64,000 nt of DNA from Albidovulum litorale (GTDB lineage: Bacteria; Pseudomonadota; Alphaproteobacteria; Rhodobacterales; Rhodobacteraceae), in contig NZ_JAOWKZ010000003.1 in the NCBI RefSeq assembly GCF_025751495.1, positions 372,001-436,000 on the forward strand, read 5' to 3'. Below the pieces are notes generated by a model. The model was not told the DNA's origin. It worked only from the letters and a program-made list of their open reading frames with translations, and ran no database searches. The translations under genes were made by a program, and so were the position numbers. This document shows, in pieces, positions 27,011 to 35,575 of the stretch (positions are counted from its first letter, which is position 1; each line of letters begins with the position of its first letter).

Positions 27011-27511
27011 CTGCCCCGTCCTTCATGTTTTCACTGTGCGGTCCGCCCCTCCGGGGCTTGTCACCGCGATCACTGAAGGGGCACGAGGGACGCGAATTTC
27101 CGACGCAGCGCGTGCGCTCGCTGCGTGGCGGCCATCATGATTGCGGCCTCTTCGTTTGGTGTTCTGTCCCCGTCGAACCGGCCACTAAATGTTGTGGCTT
27201 CTCCGTCAGCCCCCACAAACTGACGTATGACCCCCGGTCGGGTCAACAGCTTTTTCTCTTTTTTGTGACAAGATTTCGGTTGACCCAAAACGACCGTTCG
27301 CATGGCCAGTAGACGCCACCGATTCACCCACAAACCTCACACCAATCCGTTCGGCGGAAAATCGCTTGTTTGGTGGGAGCTTGGATCGCGTTGCTTTGAA
27401 AAAGCTTCAATTCATCCACAGGGATTTATCACGATTAACGCAAAGCAAGCGGCCGTCAGTATGTCCGCTCGATGGTCGAAACGACACATTTTTAATGCGG
27501 GTTTTTCGAAG
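27011..27511. other. Gene-free region between nrdJ and tRNA-Pro
   Basis: About 500 bp. It contains the nrdJ leader and the NrdR-like boxes (27182-27228). The part next to the tRNA is AT-richer and has one near-DnaA-box sequence (TTCATCCACA, about 27411). Short open frames here show no family features and are not called as genes. Confidence 0.6.
27182..27228 (-). promoter_or_regulatory. Tandem NrdR-like boxes upstream of nrdJ
   Basis: CCACTAAATGTTGTGG (27182-27197, inside the perfect repeat GCCAC-N8-GTGGC) resembles the NrdR consensus ACAC-N8-GTGT. A weaker match, CCACAAACTGACGTAT, starts exactly 31 bp away at 27213. A spacing of about three helical turns is typical of tandem NrdR sites. A TTGACC at 27241-27246 (minus strand) could be the -35 box, which would put the weak box over the -10 region. 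Confidence 0.45.
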
Positions 27512-27588
27512 TGGTCGGGGCGAGAAGATTCGAACTTCCGACCTACGGTACCCAAAACCGTCGCGCTACCAGGCTGCGCTACGCCCCG
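27512..27588 (-). tRNA. tRNA-Pro (anticodon TGG)
   Basis: A full cloverleaf reads on the minus strand. The acceptor stem is CGGGGCG/CGCCCCG with discriminator A and an encoded CCA (27512-27514). The D arm has AGCGCAGCCTGGTAGCGC. The anticodon stem ACGGT/ACCGT surrounds the loop TTTGGGT, giving anticodon TGG. The T arm contains GTTCGAATC. The length of 77 bases includes the CCA. Confidence 0.95.
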
Positions 27589-27634
27589 ACATGCCGTCTC
27601 TAGCGGCTTGTCGCCGGAAGGGAAAGAGGCAAGG

Positions 27635-28102
27635 TCAGGAACAGGGCCAAAGAGCCGTTTCGGCAGCCAACGCGGGATGGCGCATTTCGGCGCCCTCGGC
27701 GAGCCCAAGCCGCGCGGCCAATCCACCCTTGATTTCAAGAACCATCAGCGTGGCGTCCGGGCCAGGAATGCCGGTAAGGTCGCCGGGGATAGCATTTGAA
27801 TGCACGCGATTCACCCGGCCATCGGCCCCGATAAAGATCATGTCGAGCGGGATCAGCGTATTCTTCATCCAGAAGGACACTTTCTGCGGCTGATCATAAA
27901 TGAAAAGCATCCCCGCACTGGAGGACAGGCTTTCTCGAAACATCAGCCCCCGCGCGCGCTCGGCATCGTCGTCGGCAATCTCAACCGCGAATCGGGCACC
28001 ACCGCCGTCCCAACGAAACTCGGCCAGAGTCTCGGTGCAACCGGCCCAGGCGCCGGATCCCGTGATCAGGGCTATGGCGCCGGAAAGAACAGTCTTGATC
28101 AC
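27635..28102 (-). CDS. DUF192 family exported protein
   Basis: A 155-residue protein with an N-terminal signal sequence ([20 protein letters not shown]) and a DUF192 domain. Its hallmark G-L-M-F-R and the segment [20 protein letters not shown] followed by [11 protein letters not shown] are intact. The start is a GTG that overlaps the stop of the double cold-shock gene (GTGA), so the two are translationally coupled. The function of DUF192 is unknown. It is followed by tRNA-Pro on the same strand. Confidence 0.88.
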   Translation of the reverse strand: MIKTVLSGAIALITGSGAWAGCTETLAEFRWDGGGARFAVEIADDDAERARGLMFRESLSSSAGMLFIYDQPQKVSFWMKNTLIPLDMIFIGADGRVNRVHSNAIPGDLTGIPGPDATLMVLEIKGGLAARLGLAEGAEMRHPALAAETALWPCS

Positions 28103-28632
28103 TTCTGAACCCGCAATGCCGCGTCCCAGGACACGACCTGCGCCGCCATCCGCCCGCGCTTGCCGTCCATGACGCGCAGACAGACTGCCTCACCGGGCTG
28201 GAGATCGGCAAAGCCCGACCGACGCAAAACCTCAATATGGATAAATACGTCCTCAGGGCGGCTATAGACGTTGGCGAAACCGAAACCTTTTGTCTTGTCG
28301 AACCATTTCACCCGCGCGGGTTCGAGGGGCAACCCGGCGATGACCTCGGCATCCGCCTCGCCGAGGTCCTGTATCGGGGGGGCGCCCTCATCTTCCGGGG
28401 GCAGAATCTCAACAACCTCGATCGCCTGTGCTCCGCGTGCCGTCTGCTGGACCATCACGGTAATCCGGGCATTGTCGGCAACCGAGCTTTGACCGAAATT
28501 CCGCAGGACATTGGCGTGCAAAAGGATATCACCGCCGCTTTCATCGGCCACGATGAACCCGAAACCCTTTGTGGGGTCGAACCATTTCACGCGGCCGGTG
28601 ACCTCGTGCTGGCTCTGTTGTTCTTCTTGCAT
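28099..28632 (-). CDS. Double cold-shock-domain protein
   Basis: A 177-residue nucleic-acid-binding protein with two complete cold-shock domains. Domain 1 has GRVKWFDPTKGFGFIVADES (residues ~11-30). Domain 2 has ARVKWFDKTKGFGFANVYSR (residues ~106-125), with F-I-H-I RNP2 motifs. An acidic linker joins them. This two-domain form is typical of alphaproteobacteria. The ATG at 28632 is preferred over an upstream in-frame ATG because it starts just before domain 1. A full CtrA site lies 116 bp upstream. The DUF192 gene is coupled downstream. Confidence 0.92.
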   Translation of the reverse strand: MQEEQQSQHEVTGRVKWFDPTKGFGFIVADESGGDILLHANVLRNFGQSSVADNARITVMVQQTARGAQAIEVVEILPPEDEGAPPIQDLGEADAEVIAGLPLEPARVKWFDKTKGFGFANVYSRPEDVFIHIEVLRRSGFADLQPGEAVCLRVMDGKRGRMAAQVVSWDAALRVQK

Positions 28633-28718
28633 CGTCCGTTTCCCATTTCCGGCGTCCCCACAATGCAGTTCAGGGGGCGGCGGTTTCAAGCATGTCTTCG
28701 AACACTAGCACTCATAAT

Positions 28719-28733
28719 CCGACAATTTGTCGG
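28719..28733. repeat. Perfect inverted repeat upstream of the cold-shock gene
   Basis: CCGACA-ATT-TGTCGG, 86 bp upstream of the cold-shock ATG. It could be an operator, or a terminator-like hairpin after pdxH, whose stop is 54 bp away. Confidence 0.4.
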
Positions 28734-28747
28734 CAATTCCTCGACCA

Positions 28748-28762
28748 TTAACAGATTATTAA
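28748..28762. promoter_or_regulatory. CtrA binding site (TTAA-N7-TTAA)
   Basis: TTAACAGATTATTAA at 28748-28762 fits the full CtrA motif exactly, with the trailing C also present. It lies between pdxH and the cold-shock gene, both on the minus strand, so the cold-shock gene is the likely target. In this family CtrA controls motility, GTA and competence genes. Confidence 0.6.
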
Positions 28763-28786
28763 CAATCCATTCACCAATCACTCATA

Positions 28787-29392
28787 TCAGGGATTCAGCC
28801 GTTCCACATCCCACCCGTCGTCAAGCGTATCACGACTCCATCGGAAACGATCGTGTAGCCGAAACGCTCCATCGGCCCAGAACTCGATTTCCAAAGGCCT
28901 TAGCCTGATACCGCCCCAGAATGGCGGACGTTGAGGCGACATGCCCTTGGACGCGGTCACTCGTGCTACCTCGGCCAACAACGCGCCGCGAGAGGCAAGA
29001 GGTTCCGACTGATGCGACGCCCAAGCGCCGAGCCGGCTCTGCAAAGACCGCGAAGCGTAATACGCATCCGCCTGCGGCCCCTCTTCGCGACTGGTCACAC
29101 CCCTTACACGGATCTGCCGGCGCAGCGACTTCCAGTGCATAACGAAAGCTGCCTTGCCGGTAGCGGCGATTTCTCGCCCCTTGGCCGAACCATAGTTTGT
29201 GTAAAAGAGAAACGCGTCGGCCTCAATCTCTTTCAGCAACACCATTCGCGCATTCGGAAATCCATCTTCATCGACCGTTGCGAGCGCTATCGCATTGGGA
29301 TCATTGGGTTCGGCCGGCTCAGCCTCGGCAAGCCAAGCGCGCGCGATGGCAAATGGGTCGTCCCCCACAAATATACCAGTCCTGTCGCCCAT
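28787..29392 (-). CDS. pdxH: Pyridoxine/pyridoxamine 5'-phosphate oxidase
   Basis: A 201-residue FMN enzyme that makes pyridoxal 5'-phosphate. It has the N-terminal split-barrel motif [20 protein letters not shown], the FMN-site segment [27 protein letters not shown], and the C-terminal signature [10 protein letters not shown]...RFRWSRD...WDVERLNP. The start at 29392 (MGDRTG) gives the normal family length and has GGGGACAGGA upstream; ATGs at 29416 and 29443 would add 8 and 17 residues. It diverges from fabI across about 140 bp. Confidence 0.93.
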   Translation of the reverse strand: MGDRTGIFVGDDPFAIARAWLAEAEPAEPNDPNAIALATVDEDGFPNARMVLLKEIEADAFLFYTNYGSAKGREIAATGKAAFVMHWKSLRRQIRVRGVTSREEGPQADAYYASRSLQSRLGAWASHQSEPLASRGALLAEVARVTASKGMSPQRPPFWGGIRLRPLEIEFWADGAFRLHDRFRWSRDTLDDGWDVERLNP

Positions 29393-29534
29393 TTGATTTC
29401 CTGTCCCCTCGCTCATCCCTTGATTGCGCACAAAGCCTGCCACTCGCCCAGCATCCGGGCGCCGCGCCCTTGATGCGCGTCCGAAGTTAGCCTAATGCTT
29501 CGGCAATCAGTAAGAAAGTGGCACGGGGACGGAA

Positions 29535-30356
29535 ATGGCGACCGAATTGATGGCCGGTAAACGCGGCCTGATCATGGGTTTGGCAAACGACAAGTCGATT
29601 GCTTGGGGAATTGCCAAGGCCTGCGCGGAACACGGAGCCGAACTGGCCTTCTCTTATCAGGGCGAGGCGCTGAAAAAGCGGGTGGAGCCGCTGGCCGCGC
29701 AGATCGGTGCGACCGAACTGGTCGAATGCGACGTCTCGGATTCGGCGTCCCTCGACGCGCTTTTTGCGCATCTGCAAAAGGTCTGGGGCAAACTGGATTT
29801 CGTCGTTCACGCGATCGGCTTTTCCGACAAGAACGAACTTCGGGGCCGTTATGTCGACACCGGGATCGAGAACTTCCGCATGACGATGGATATTTCGGTC
29901 TATTCCTTTACCGCCGTCTGTCAGCGAGCGGCGGCGATGATGCCAGATGGCGGCAGCCTTCTCACGCTCACCTATTACGGGGCGGAACGGGTGATGCCGC
30001 ATTATAATGTGATGGGTGTCGCGAAGGCCGCGCTCGAAGCTTCCGTCCGCTACATCGCCGAAGACCTCGGCAAGGACGGTATCCGCTGCAACGCGATCTC
30101 GGCCGGACCGATCAAGACGCTGGCGGCAAGCGGCATCGGCGATTTCCGCTATATCCTGAAATGGAACGAATTGAACTCTCCCCTCCGCCGCAACGTCAAT
30201 CAGGACGAGGTCGGCAAATCGGCACTTTACCTTCTCTCCGATCTCGGCTCCGGCGTTACCGGCGAAACCCATCACGTCGATTGCGGCTATCATGTCGTCG
30301 GTATGAAGGCCGTTGATGCACCCGATATCGACGCGGTGACGGGGCGCAAGGAGTAA
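29535..30356 (+). CDS. fabI: Enoyl-[acyl-carrier-protein] reductase (NADH)
   Basis: A 273-residue short-chain dehydrogenase that completes each cycle of fatty acid elongation. The variant glycine motif GLIMGLANDKSIAWGIAKA is the FabI form. The Tyr-x6-Lys pair is seen in TLTYYGAERVMPHYNVMGVAKAAL (split here for length), and the GPIKTLAASGI loop covers the cofactor. Triclosan-sensitive enzymes have this architecture. It is followed 3 bp later by gpt, so the two are co-transcribed. Confidence 0.95.
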   Translation: MATELMAGKRGLIMGLANDKSIAWGIAKACAEHGAELAFSYQGEALKKRVEPLAAQIGATELVECDVSDSASLDALFAHLQKVWGKLDFVVHAIGFSDKNELRGRYVDTGIENFRMTMDISVYSFTAVCQRAAAMMPDGGSLLTLTYYGAERVMPHYNVMGVAKAALEASVRYIAEDLGKDGIRCNAISAGPIKTLAASGIGDFRYILKWNELNSPLRRNVNQDEVGKSALYLLSDLGSGVTGETHHVDCGYHVVGMKAVDAPDIDAVTGRKE

Positions 30357-30359
30357 GCC

Positions 30360-30866
30360 ATGACCGACCGGCTGCCGCATGAAAAAGGCTTTCACGTCTC
30401 CTGGGACCAGATCCACCGGGATGCCCGCGCGCTCGCCTGGCGGCTGGATGGTAAGGGGCCCGAGAACGGCGACTGGCGCGCCGTCGTGGCCATCACGCGC
30501 GGCGGAATGGCGCCCGCGATGATCGTCAGCCGCGAGTTGGATATCCGTGTCGTCGATACCGTCTCGGTCAAGTCGTACAATCATCAGGATCAGAGTCAGC
30601 CCCGCCTAATCAAGGCGCCGCAGACCGAGATCATGGGCGATCAGGGTGAAGGCGTTCTGATTGTCGATGACCTCGTCGACACAGGCAAGACGCTGGAACT
30701 GGTGCGCAACCTTTATCCAAAGGCGCATTTCGCGACCGTCTATGCCAAGCCCGAAGGGCGCGGCATGGTCGACACCTATATCACCGAGGTCAGCCAGGAC
30801 ACCTGGATCTTCTTCCCCTGGGACATGGCGCTGCAATATGTCCAGCCCTATCGCGGGTCGGACTGA
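30360..30866 (+). CDS. gpt: Xanthine phosphoribosyltransferase
   Basis: A 168-residue purine salvage enzyme that joins xanthine or guanine to PRPP. The PRPP-binding motif [18 protein letters not shown] (near residues 98-115) and the [19 protein letters not shown] loop match bacterial Gpt. It lies 3 bp after fabI and precedes an aminotransferase gene; a GGAGTATTT repeat copy fills the gap. Confidence 0.92.
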   Translation: MTDRLPHEKGFHVSWDQIHRDARALAWRLDGKGPENGDWRAVVAITRGGMAPAMIVSRELDIRVVDTVSVKSYNHQDQSQPRLIKAPQTEIMGDQGEGVLIVDDLVDTGKTLELVRNLYPKAHFATVYAKPEGRGMVDTYITEVSQDTWIFFPWDMALQYVQPYRGSD

Positions 30867-30878
30867 CTGAACGGGTCC

Positions 30879-30912
30879 TGCGGGAGTATTTCCGAAAAGC
30901 TGAAGCCGCCAC
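30879..30912 (+). repeat. Copy 3 of the GGAGTATTTT repeat
   Basis: GCGGGAGTATTTCCGAAAAGC plus a GAAGCC-type tail, starting just after the gpt stop. It ends shortly before the ribosome site of the aminotransferase gene. Confidence 0.5.
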
Positions 30913-30930
30913 GCGGCCAAAGGAGTGTCC

Positions 30931-32109
30931 ATGGTCCTGCCTCTGAACCCGGATATCCGCGCGACCTTCCTGCCTCCGGTGATGGAGGCGCGGCGCTGGT
31001 TGGAGGGCGTGGCTTTCCCGCCTGAGCGCCCCTTGATCAACGTCTCGCAAGCCGCGCCGATGGAAGCCCCGCCCGAGGGGTTGAGGCAGGCATTGGCAGA
31101 TGCCGCACTGAACCAACCCGAGGCGCATCTTTACGGTCCCGTACTTGGCCTGCCGGAACTGCGTGCCGAAGTCGCGTCGCAGTGGTCCGTTGCCTATGGC
31201 GGAACGATTGCGCCTGAAGAGGTCGCGATCACGCAGGGCTGCAATCAGGCCTTCTGCACGGTGATCACGACTCTGGCGTCGGCGGGAGATGAAGTGCTTC
31301 TGCCAACGCCATGGTATTTCAACCATAAAATGTGGCTCGACATGCAGGGCGTCGGCGCCGTGCCGTTACCCACCGGCGCGGGTCTTATCCCCGATCCGGA
31401 CGAAGCGGCAGCGCTGATCACGCCCCGCACCCGCGCCATCGTCCTTGTGACCCCCAACAATCCCGGCGGGGTGGAATATCCTGCGGAAACTCTCCGCGCC
31501 TTCTACGATCTCGCCAAGACGCGGGGCATCGCGCTGATCCTCGACGAAACTTATCGCGATTTCGATGCCCGGACCGGCGCACCGCATGATCTTTTCGCTG
31601 ACCCCGACTGGCGCGGCACGCTGATCCACCTCTATTCCTTTTCCAAGGCCTACCGCCTGACTGGCCACAGGGTCGGCGCCATCGTTGCCGATGCCGCGCG
31701 TCTGAGCGAGGCCGAGAAGTTTCTCGACTGTGTCGCGATCTGCCCCAGCCAGCTTGGCCAGATCGGTGCGCTCTGGGGGATGCGGAACCTCTCGCAATGG
31801 GTTGCGGGCGAACGGGACGAAATCCTCGCCCGCCGCAAGGCGATGTCAGAGGGGTTTGCGAAGCTTCCCGGCTGGAAGCTGCTCGGCTGCGGCGCATTCT
31901 TCGCCTATGCTGAACACCCCCATCCCCTGCCCTCGCCAGAACTGGCCAAAAGGCTGGTACGCGAGGTGGGTATTCTGCTTTTGCCCGGCACGATGTTCCG
32001 CCCCGAAGGCGATCCGCGCGGCGAACGTGAGGTCCGCATCGCGTTCGCGAATATCGGAGTTGGCGATATCGCGCGATTGATTGCCCGTCTGGCCGCATGG
32101 CAGAGCTGA
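30931..32109 (+). CDS. Class I/II PLP-dependent aminotransferase
   Basis: A 392-residue fold-type I aminotransferase. YGPVLGLPELRAEVASQW and ITQGCNQAF shape the cofactor site; TPNNPGG and D-E-T-Y-R-D precede the Schiff-base lysine in YSFSKAYRLTGHRVG (near residue 240). The C-terminal Arg is in REVRIAFANIG. The ATG at 30931 follows AAAGGAGTGTCC; a GTG 6 bases earlier is possible. The family includes aspartate, kynurenine and methionine aminotransferases; the substrate is not resolved. Confidence 0.88.
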   Translation: MVLPLNPDIRATFLPPVMEARRWLEGVAFPPERPLINVSQAAPMEAPPEGLRQALADAALNQPEAHLYGPVLGLPELRAEVASQWSVAYGGTIAPEEVAITQGCNQAFCTVITTLASAGDEVLLPTPWYFNHKMWLDMQGVGAVPLPTGAGLIPDPDEAAALITPRTRAIVLVTPNNPGGVEYPAETLRAFYDLAKTRGIALILDETYRDFDARTGAPHDLFADPDWRGTLIHLYSFSKAYRLTGHRVGAIVADAARLSEAEKFLDCVAICPSQLGQIGALWGMRNLSQWVAGERDEILARRKAMSEGFAKLPGWKLLGCGAFFAYAEHPHPLPSPELAKRLVREVGILLLPGTMFRPEGDPRGEREVRIAFANIGVGDIARLIARLAAWQS

Positions 32110-32181
32110 CGCATACCCTTGCCCCGCCACACGGGCTGGCCTAAACACCCCCAGAACAGGTCTTTCGGGAGGGAAGCGCCC

Positions 32182-34035
32182 ATGTCGAGCCCGCTGCGCA
32201 GCAAGAAGCGCGGAAACATGATCATCTGGATCCTCATGGGGATGCTGATCCTCGGCCTTGGCGGTTTCGGGGCCACGAATTTCGGCGGTTCGGTCCGCTC
32301 CATCGGATCGGTCGGAGATCGGGACATCGACCTGCGCGATTACGCCCGCGCGCTGCAAAGCGAGATCCGCGCTCTGTCGGGGCAGATCGGCCAGCAGCTC
32401 AGCTTCGAACAGGCCCAGTCACTCGGGATCGACCGCGATGTGCAGGCCCGCGTCATAGGCTCGGTCGCGCTGGAAAACGAAGCAGACAAGATTGGCATTT
32501 CTGTCGGTGACGCCACCGTCCGTGACCGGGTGCTGGCGGTCGAAGCCTTCAAGGGCCTGAGCGGTGAGTTCGACCGCGACACCTATGCGCTGGCCCTGCG
32601 TCAGGAAGGACTGAGCGAGGCTGAGTTTGAAACCAAGCTGCGCGATGAAGCCGCACGGACCCTGTTGCAGAGCGCCGTTCTCGGCGCCGCGACAGCCCCC
32701 GGCAGCTATGTCGAAAGCATCGCAAGCTGGCTTACCGAAACGCGCAGCTTCTCGCTGGCGGAACTGACCGCGTCGGATCTGGCCGAACCTGTGCCTGTCC
32801 CGACCGACGATGAGATGAAAGCCTATTACGACGCCCATCCCGAAGATTTCACCAAACCGGAAGCGCGCCGCATCAGCTATGTCTGGCTGTCGCCCGAAAT
32901 GCTGGCCGACAAGGTGGAGCTGGACGAAGAGGCGCTGAAGGCCGCCTATCAGGACCGCATCGACGAATATGTCACGCCGGAACTGCGGCTGGTGGAGCGC
33001 CTCGTCTATCCCGATGAGGAAACCGCCGCCGCCGCCAAGGCGCGGCTCGACTCCGGTGAGGCGACGTTCGAGGACCTTGCCGCCGAGCGTGGGCTGACAC
33101 TTGCCGATATCGACCTCGGCGAAGTCGCTGAAGCCGATCTCGGCGCGGCTGGCGCGGCGATTTTCGCGCTGGATACGCCCGGCGTCGTCGGCCCCTTCGC
33201 CTCCGATCTCGGTCCGGCGCTTTTCGCGATGAACGGTATTCTCGAAGCCAAGGAAGTGCCGTTCGAAGACGCCCGCGACGACCTTGCGGCAGAAGCCTCG
33301 GTCGACCGGGCGCGTCGGCTTGTCGCTGATCAGAGCGATGGGATCGAAGATCTGCTGGCCTCCGGCGCGACGCTGGAGGAAGTGGCCACTGAAACCGGCA
33401 TGGAACTGGGTCAAATCGAATTCAGTGACGGCACCGACGAGGGCATCGCGGCCTATCCCGCCTTCCGCGAAGAGGCCGCCGCGGTTACCGCCGAAGCCTT
33501 CCCCACACTCGTCGCGCTTGACGATGGCGGTATCTTCGCCCTGCGCCTTGACGGGATCGACCCGCCCGCGCTCCGCCCGCTCGACGAAGTGCGCGACGCG
33601 GTGATCGCGGGCTGGACCCGGCAGGAAACCCATACCCGACTTCTCGCCCGGGCCGAGGAACTGAAAGCGGCGGTCGAGGGCGGTGCGGCACTAGAAGCGA
33701 CCGGCGCTATCGTCACACGGTTCGCCGATTTCGCCCGCGACGGTCATATCGCCGACACGCCCGCCGATGTCGTCACCACACTCTTCAAGCAGAACGAAGG
33801 TGGCGTGGCGGTAATCGACACAAGCAGCCGCGTTTTCGTCGGCGCACTGACGGGCATCCATGCCGCCGATGCTGAGGGCGACGACATGACCCGCGCCCGG
33901 CAGGCCCTGACCGCGCAGGCCGGTCAGGCGGTGGCACAGGACATGTTCGAGCTCTTCACCCATGCGATCGAGGCCGAGGCGGGCATCCGGCTCGACCCGG
34001 CGGCCATCAACGCCGTTCACGCGCAGCTGAACTAA
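32182..34035 (+). CDS. PpiD-like membrane-anchored periplasmic peptidyl-prolyl isomerase
   Basis: A 617-residue protein anchored by one N-terminal helix (residues ~14-32, MIIWILMGMLILGLGGFGA) with a SurA_N-like domain behind it and a parvulin-type region in the middle. It assists folding of exported outer-membrane proteins near the Sec translocon. The parvulin signature is weak, so chaperone rather than isomerase activity may dominate. The ATG at 32182 follows GGGAGGGAAG. trpE begins 10 bp after its stop, so it leads the trpE transcript. Confidence 0.85.
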   Translation: MSSPLRSKKRGNMIIWILMGMLILGLGGFGATNFGGSVRSIGSVGDRDIDLRDYARALQSEIRALSGQIGQQLSFEQAQSLGIDRDVQARVIGSVALENEADKIGISVGDATVRDRVLAVEAFKGLSGEFDRDTYALALRQEGLSEAEFETKLRDEAARTLLQSAVLGAATAPGSYVESIASWLTETRSFSLAELTASDLAEPVPVPTDDEMKAYYDAHPEDFTKPEARRISYVWLSPEMLADKVELDEEALKAAYQDRIDEYVTPELRLVERLVYPDEETAAAAKARLDSGEATFEDLAAERGLTLADIDLGEVAEADLGAAGAAIFALDTPGVVGPFASDLGPALFAMNGILEAKEVPFEDARDDLAAEASVDRARRLVADQSDGIEDLLASGATLEEVATETGMELGQIEFSDGTDEGIAAYPAFREEAAAVTAEAFPTLVALDDGGIFALRLDGIDPPALRPLDEVRDAVIAGWTRQETHTRLLARAEELKAAVEGGAALEATGAIVTRFADFARDGHIADTPADVVTTLFKQNEGGVAVIDTSSRVFVGALTGIHAADAEGDDMTRARQALTAQAGQAVAQDMFELFTHAIEAEAGIRLDPAAINAVHAQLN

Positions 34036-34045
34036 GGACGACCCC

Positions 34046-35557
34046 GTGGCGCTCACTCCTTCCTACGAGGCTTTCGAGGCGGGCTGGGCCCGGGGCGAAA
34101 ACCAACTGGTCTATACCCGGCTCGCCGCCGACCTCGATACGCCGGTGTCGCTGATGCTGAAGCTGGCCGAAGCGCAGCCGATGAGCTTCATGCTGGAATC
34201 GGTCACCGGCGGCGAGGTCCGTGGGCGCTATTCCGTTGTCGGGTTGAAGCCCGACGTGATCTGGGATTGCCGGGGTGATGCCAGCCGGATCAACCGGCAG
34301 GCGCGGTTCGACGCGGACGCCTTTGAACCGCTTGAGGGTCATCCGCTGGAGACACTCCGCGCATTGATCGCCGAAAGCCGTATCGAGATGCCCGAGGGGA
34401 TTCCGGCAATTGCCGCCGGGCTTTTCGGCTATCTCGGCTATGACATGATCCGGCTGGTGGAGCATCTGCCGAACGTGAACCCCGATCCGATCGGGGTGCC
34501 CGATGCGGTACTGATGCGCCCGACGATCATCGCGGTGCTGGATGCGGTGAAAAGCGAGGTGACGGTCTGTTCGCCGGTCTGGGTCAGTTCGGGGCTCTCG
34601 GCGCGGGCTGCCTATGCGCAGGCTGCCGAACGGGTGATGGATGCGGTCCGTGATCTGGAACGGGCACCTGCGGGCGAGACCCGGTCGCTTGGCAACGCCG
34701 CGCATCTGGGCGAGATGAAGTCGAACTTCACGCCCGAGGGCTACCGCGCCGCTGTCGAAAAGGCGAAGGAATACATCCGCGCTGGCGATATCTTTCAGGT
34801 CGTGCCCTCACAGCGCTGGACGGCTGATTTCACCCTGCCGCCCTTCGCGCTCTATCGCTCGATTCGGCGCACCAACCCCTCGCCTTTCCTGACCTTCTTC
34901 AATTTCGGCGGCTTTCACATCGTCGGCTGCTCACCCGAGATTCTGGTTCGAGTCCGCGATGGCGAGGTAACAATCCGACCCATCGCCGGAACGCGTCCGC
35001 GCGGGCGCACGCCAGACGAGGATCGTGCGCATGAGGCCGATCTCATGGCCGACAGGAAGGAACTGGCCGAACATCTGATGCTGCTCGATCTTGGCCGCAA
35101 CGATGTCGGGCGGGTCGCGAAAATAGGGACGGTTCATCCGACCGAGAAATTCATCATCGAGCGCTACAGCCACGTCATGCATATCGTGTCGAACGTGGTG
35201 GGCGAACTCAGCGCCGATCATGACGCACTGTCGGCCCTGCTTGCGGGCCTGCCCGCTGGCACCGTCTCAGGCGCACCCAAGGTCCGGGCGATGGAGATCA
35301 TCGACGAGCTGGAGCCGGAAAAGCGTGGCATCTATGGCGGCGGCGTCGGCTATTTCGCAGCCAACGGCGAGATGGATATGTGCATCGCGCTGCGTACAGC
35401 CGTGGTGAAGGATGAAAAGCTTTATATCCAGGCGGGTGGCGGCGTTGTCTATGACAGCGACCCCGAGGCCGAGTTCCAGGAAACGGTGAACAAGTCGAAA
35501 GCCCTCAAGGCGGCGGCCGAAGATGCCGGGCTTTTCGTCCGGCGCGGCAACTCCTGA
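34046..35557 (+). CDS. trpE: Anthranilate synthase component I
   Basis: A 503-residue chorismate-using enzyme that starts tryptophan synthesis. The Trp-feedback site is visible in the N-terminal part (LMLKLAEAQPMSFMLESVTG, L-E-S-V-x-G). The catalytic core has FQVVPSQRWTADF, PSPFLTFFNF, TIRPIAGTRPRGRTPDEDRA and VSGAPKVRAMEIIDELEP. It starts with GTG after AAGGACG, 10 bp behind ppiD. No leader peptide is seen. Its partner trpG is 1.8 kb away, separated by an oppositely oriented gene. Confidence 0.95.
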   Translation: MALTPSYEAFEAGWARGENQLVYTRLAADLDTPVSLMLKLAEAQPMSFMLESVTGGEVRGRYSVVGLKPDVIWDCRGDASRINRQARFDADAFEPLEGHPLETLRALIAESRIEMPEGIPAIAAGLFGYLGYDMIRLVEHLPNVNPDPIGVPDAVLMRPTIIAVLDAVKSEVTVCSPVWVSSGLSARAAYAQAAERVMDAVRDLERAPAGETRSLGNAAHLGEMKSNFTPEGYRAAVEKAKEYIRAGDIFQVVPSQRWTADFTLPPFALYRSIRRTNPSPFLTFFNFGGFHIVGCSPEILVRVRDGEVTIRPIAGTRPRGRTPDEDRAHEADLMADRKELAEHLMLLDLGRNDVGRVAKIGTVHPTEKFIIERYSHVMHIVSNVVGELSADHDALSALLAGLPAGTVSGAPKVRAMEIIDELEPEKRGIYGGGVGYFAANGEMDMCIALRTAVVKDEKLYIQAGGGVVYDSDPEAEFQETVNKSKALKAAAEDAGLFVRRGNS

Positions 35558-35575
35558 CCCGCAAAGGCGGCCCGG

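Noticed and set aside
27011-27300. Possible cobalamin riboswitch before nrdJ
   Set aside because: No B12-box sequence or matching junction was found on the minus strand.
27070-27333. An 87-codon minus-strand frame upstream of nrdJ
   Set aside because: It has no recognisable domain and runs through the NrdR-like boxes; probably non-coding leader.
27405-27430. Near-DnaA box TTCATCCACA
   Set aside because: A single imperfect copy without clustered boxes or an AT-rich unwinding region; not an origin.
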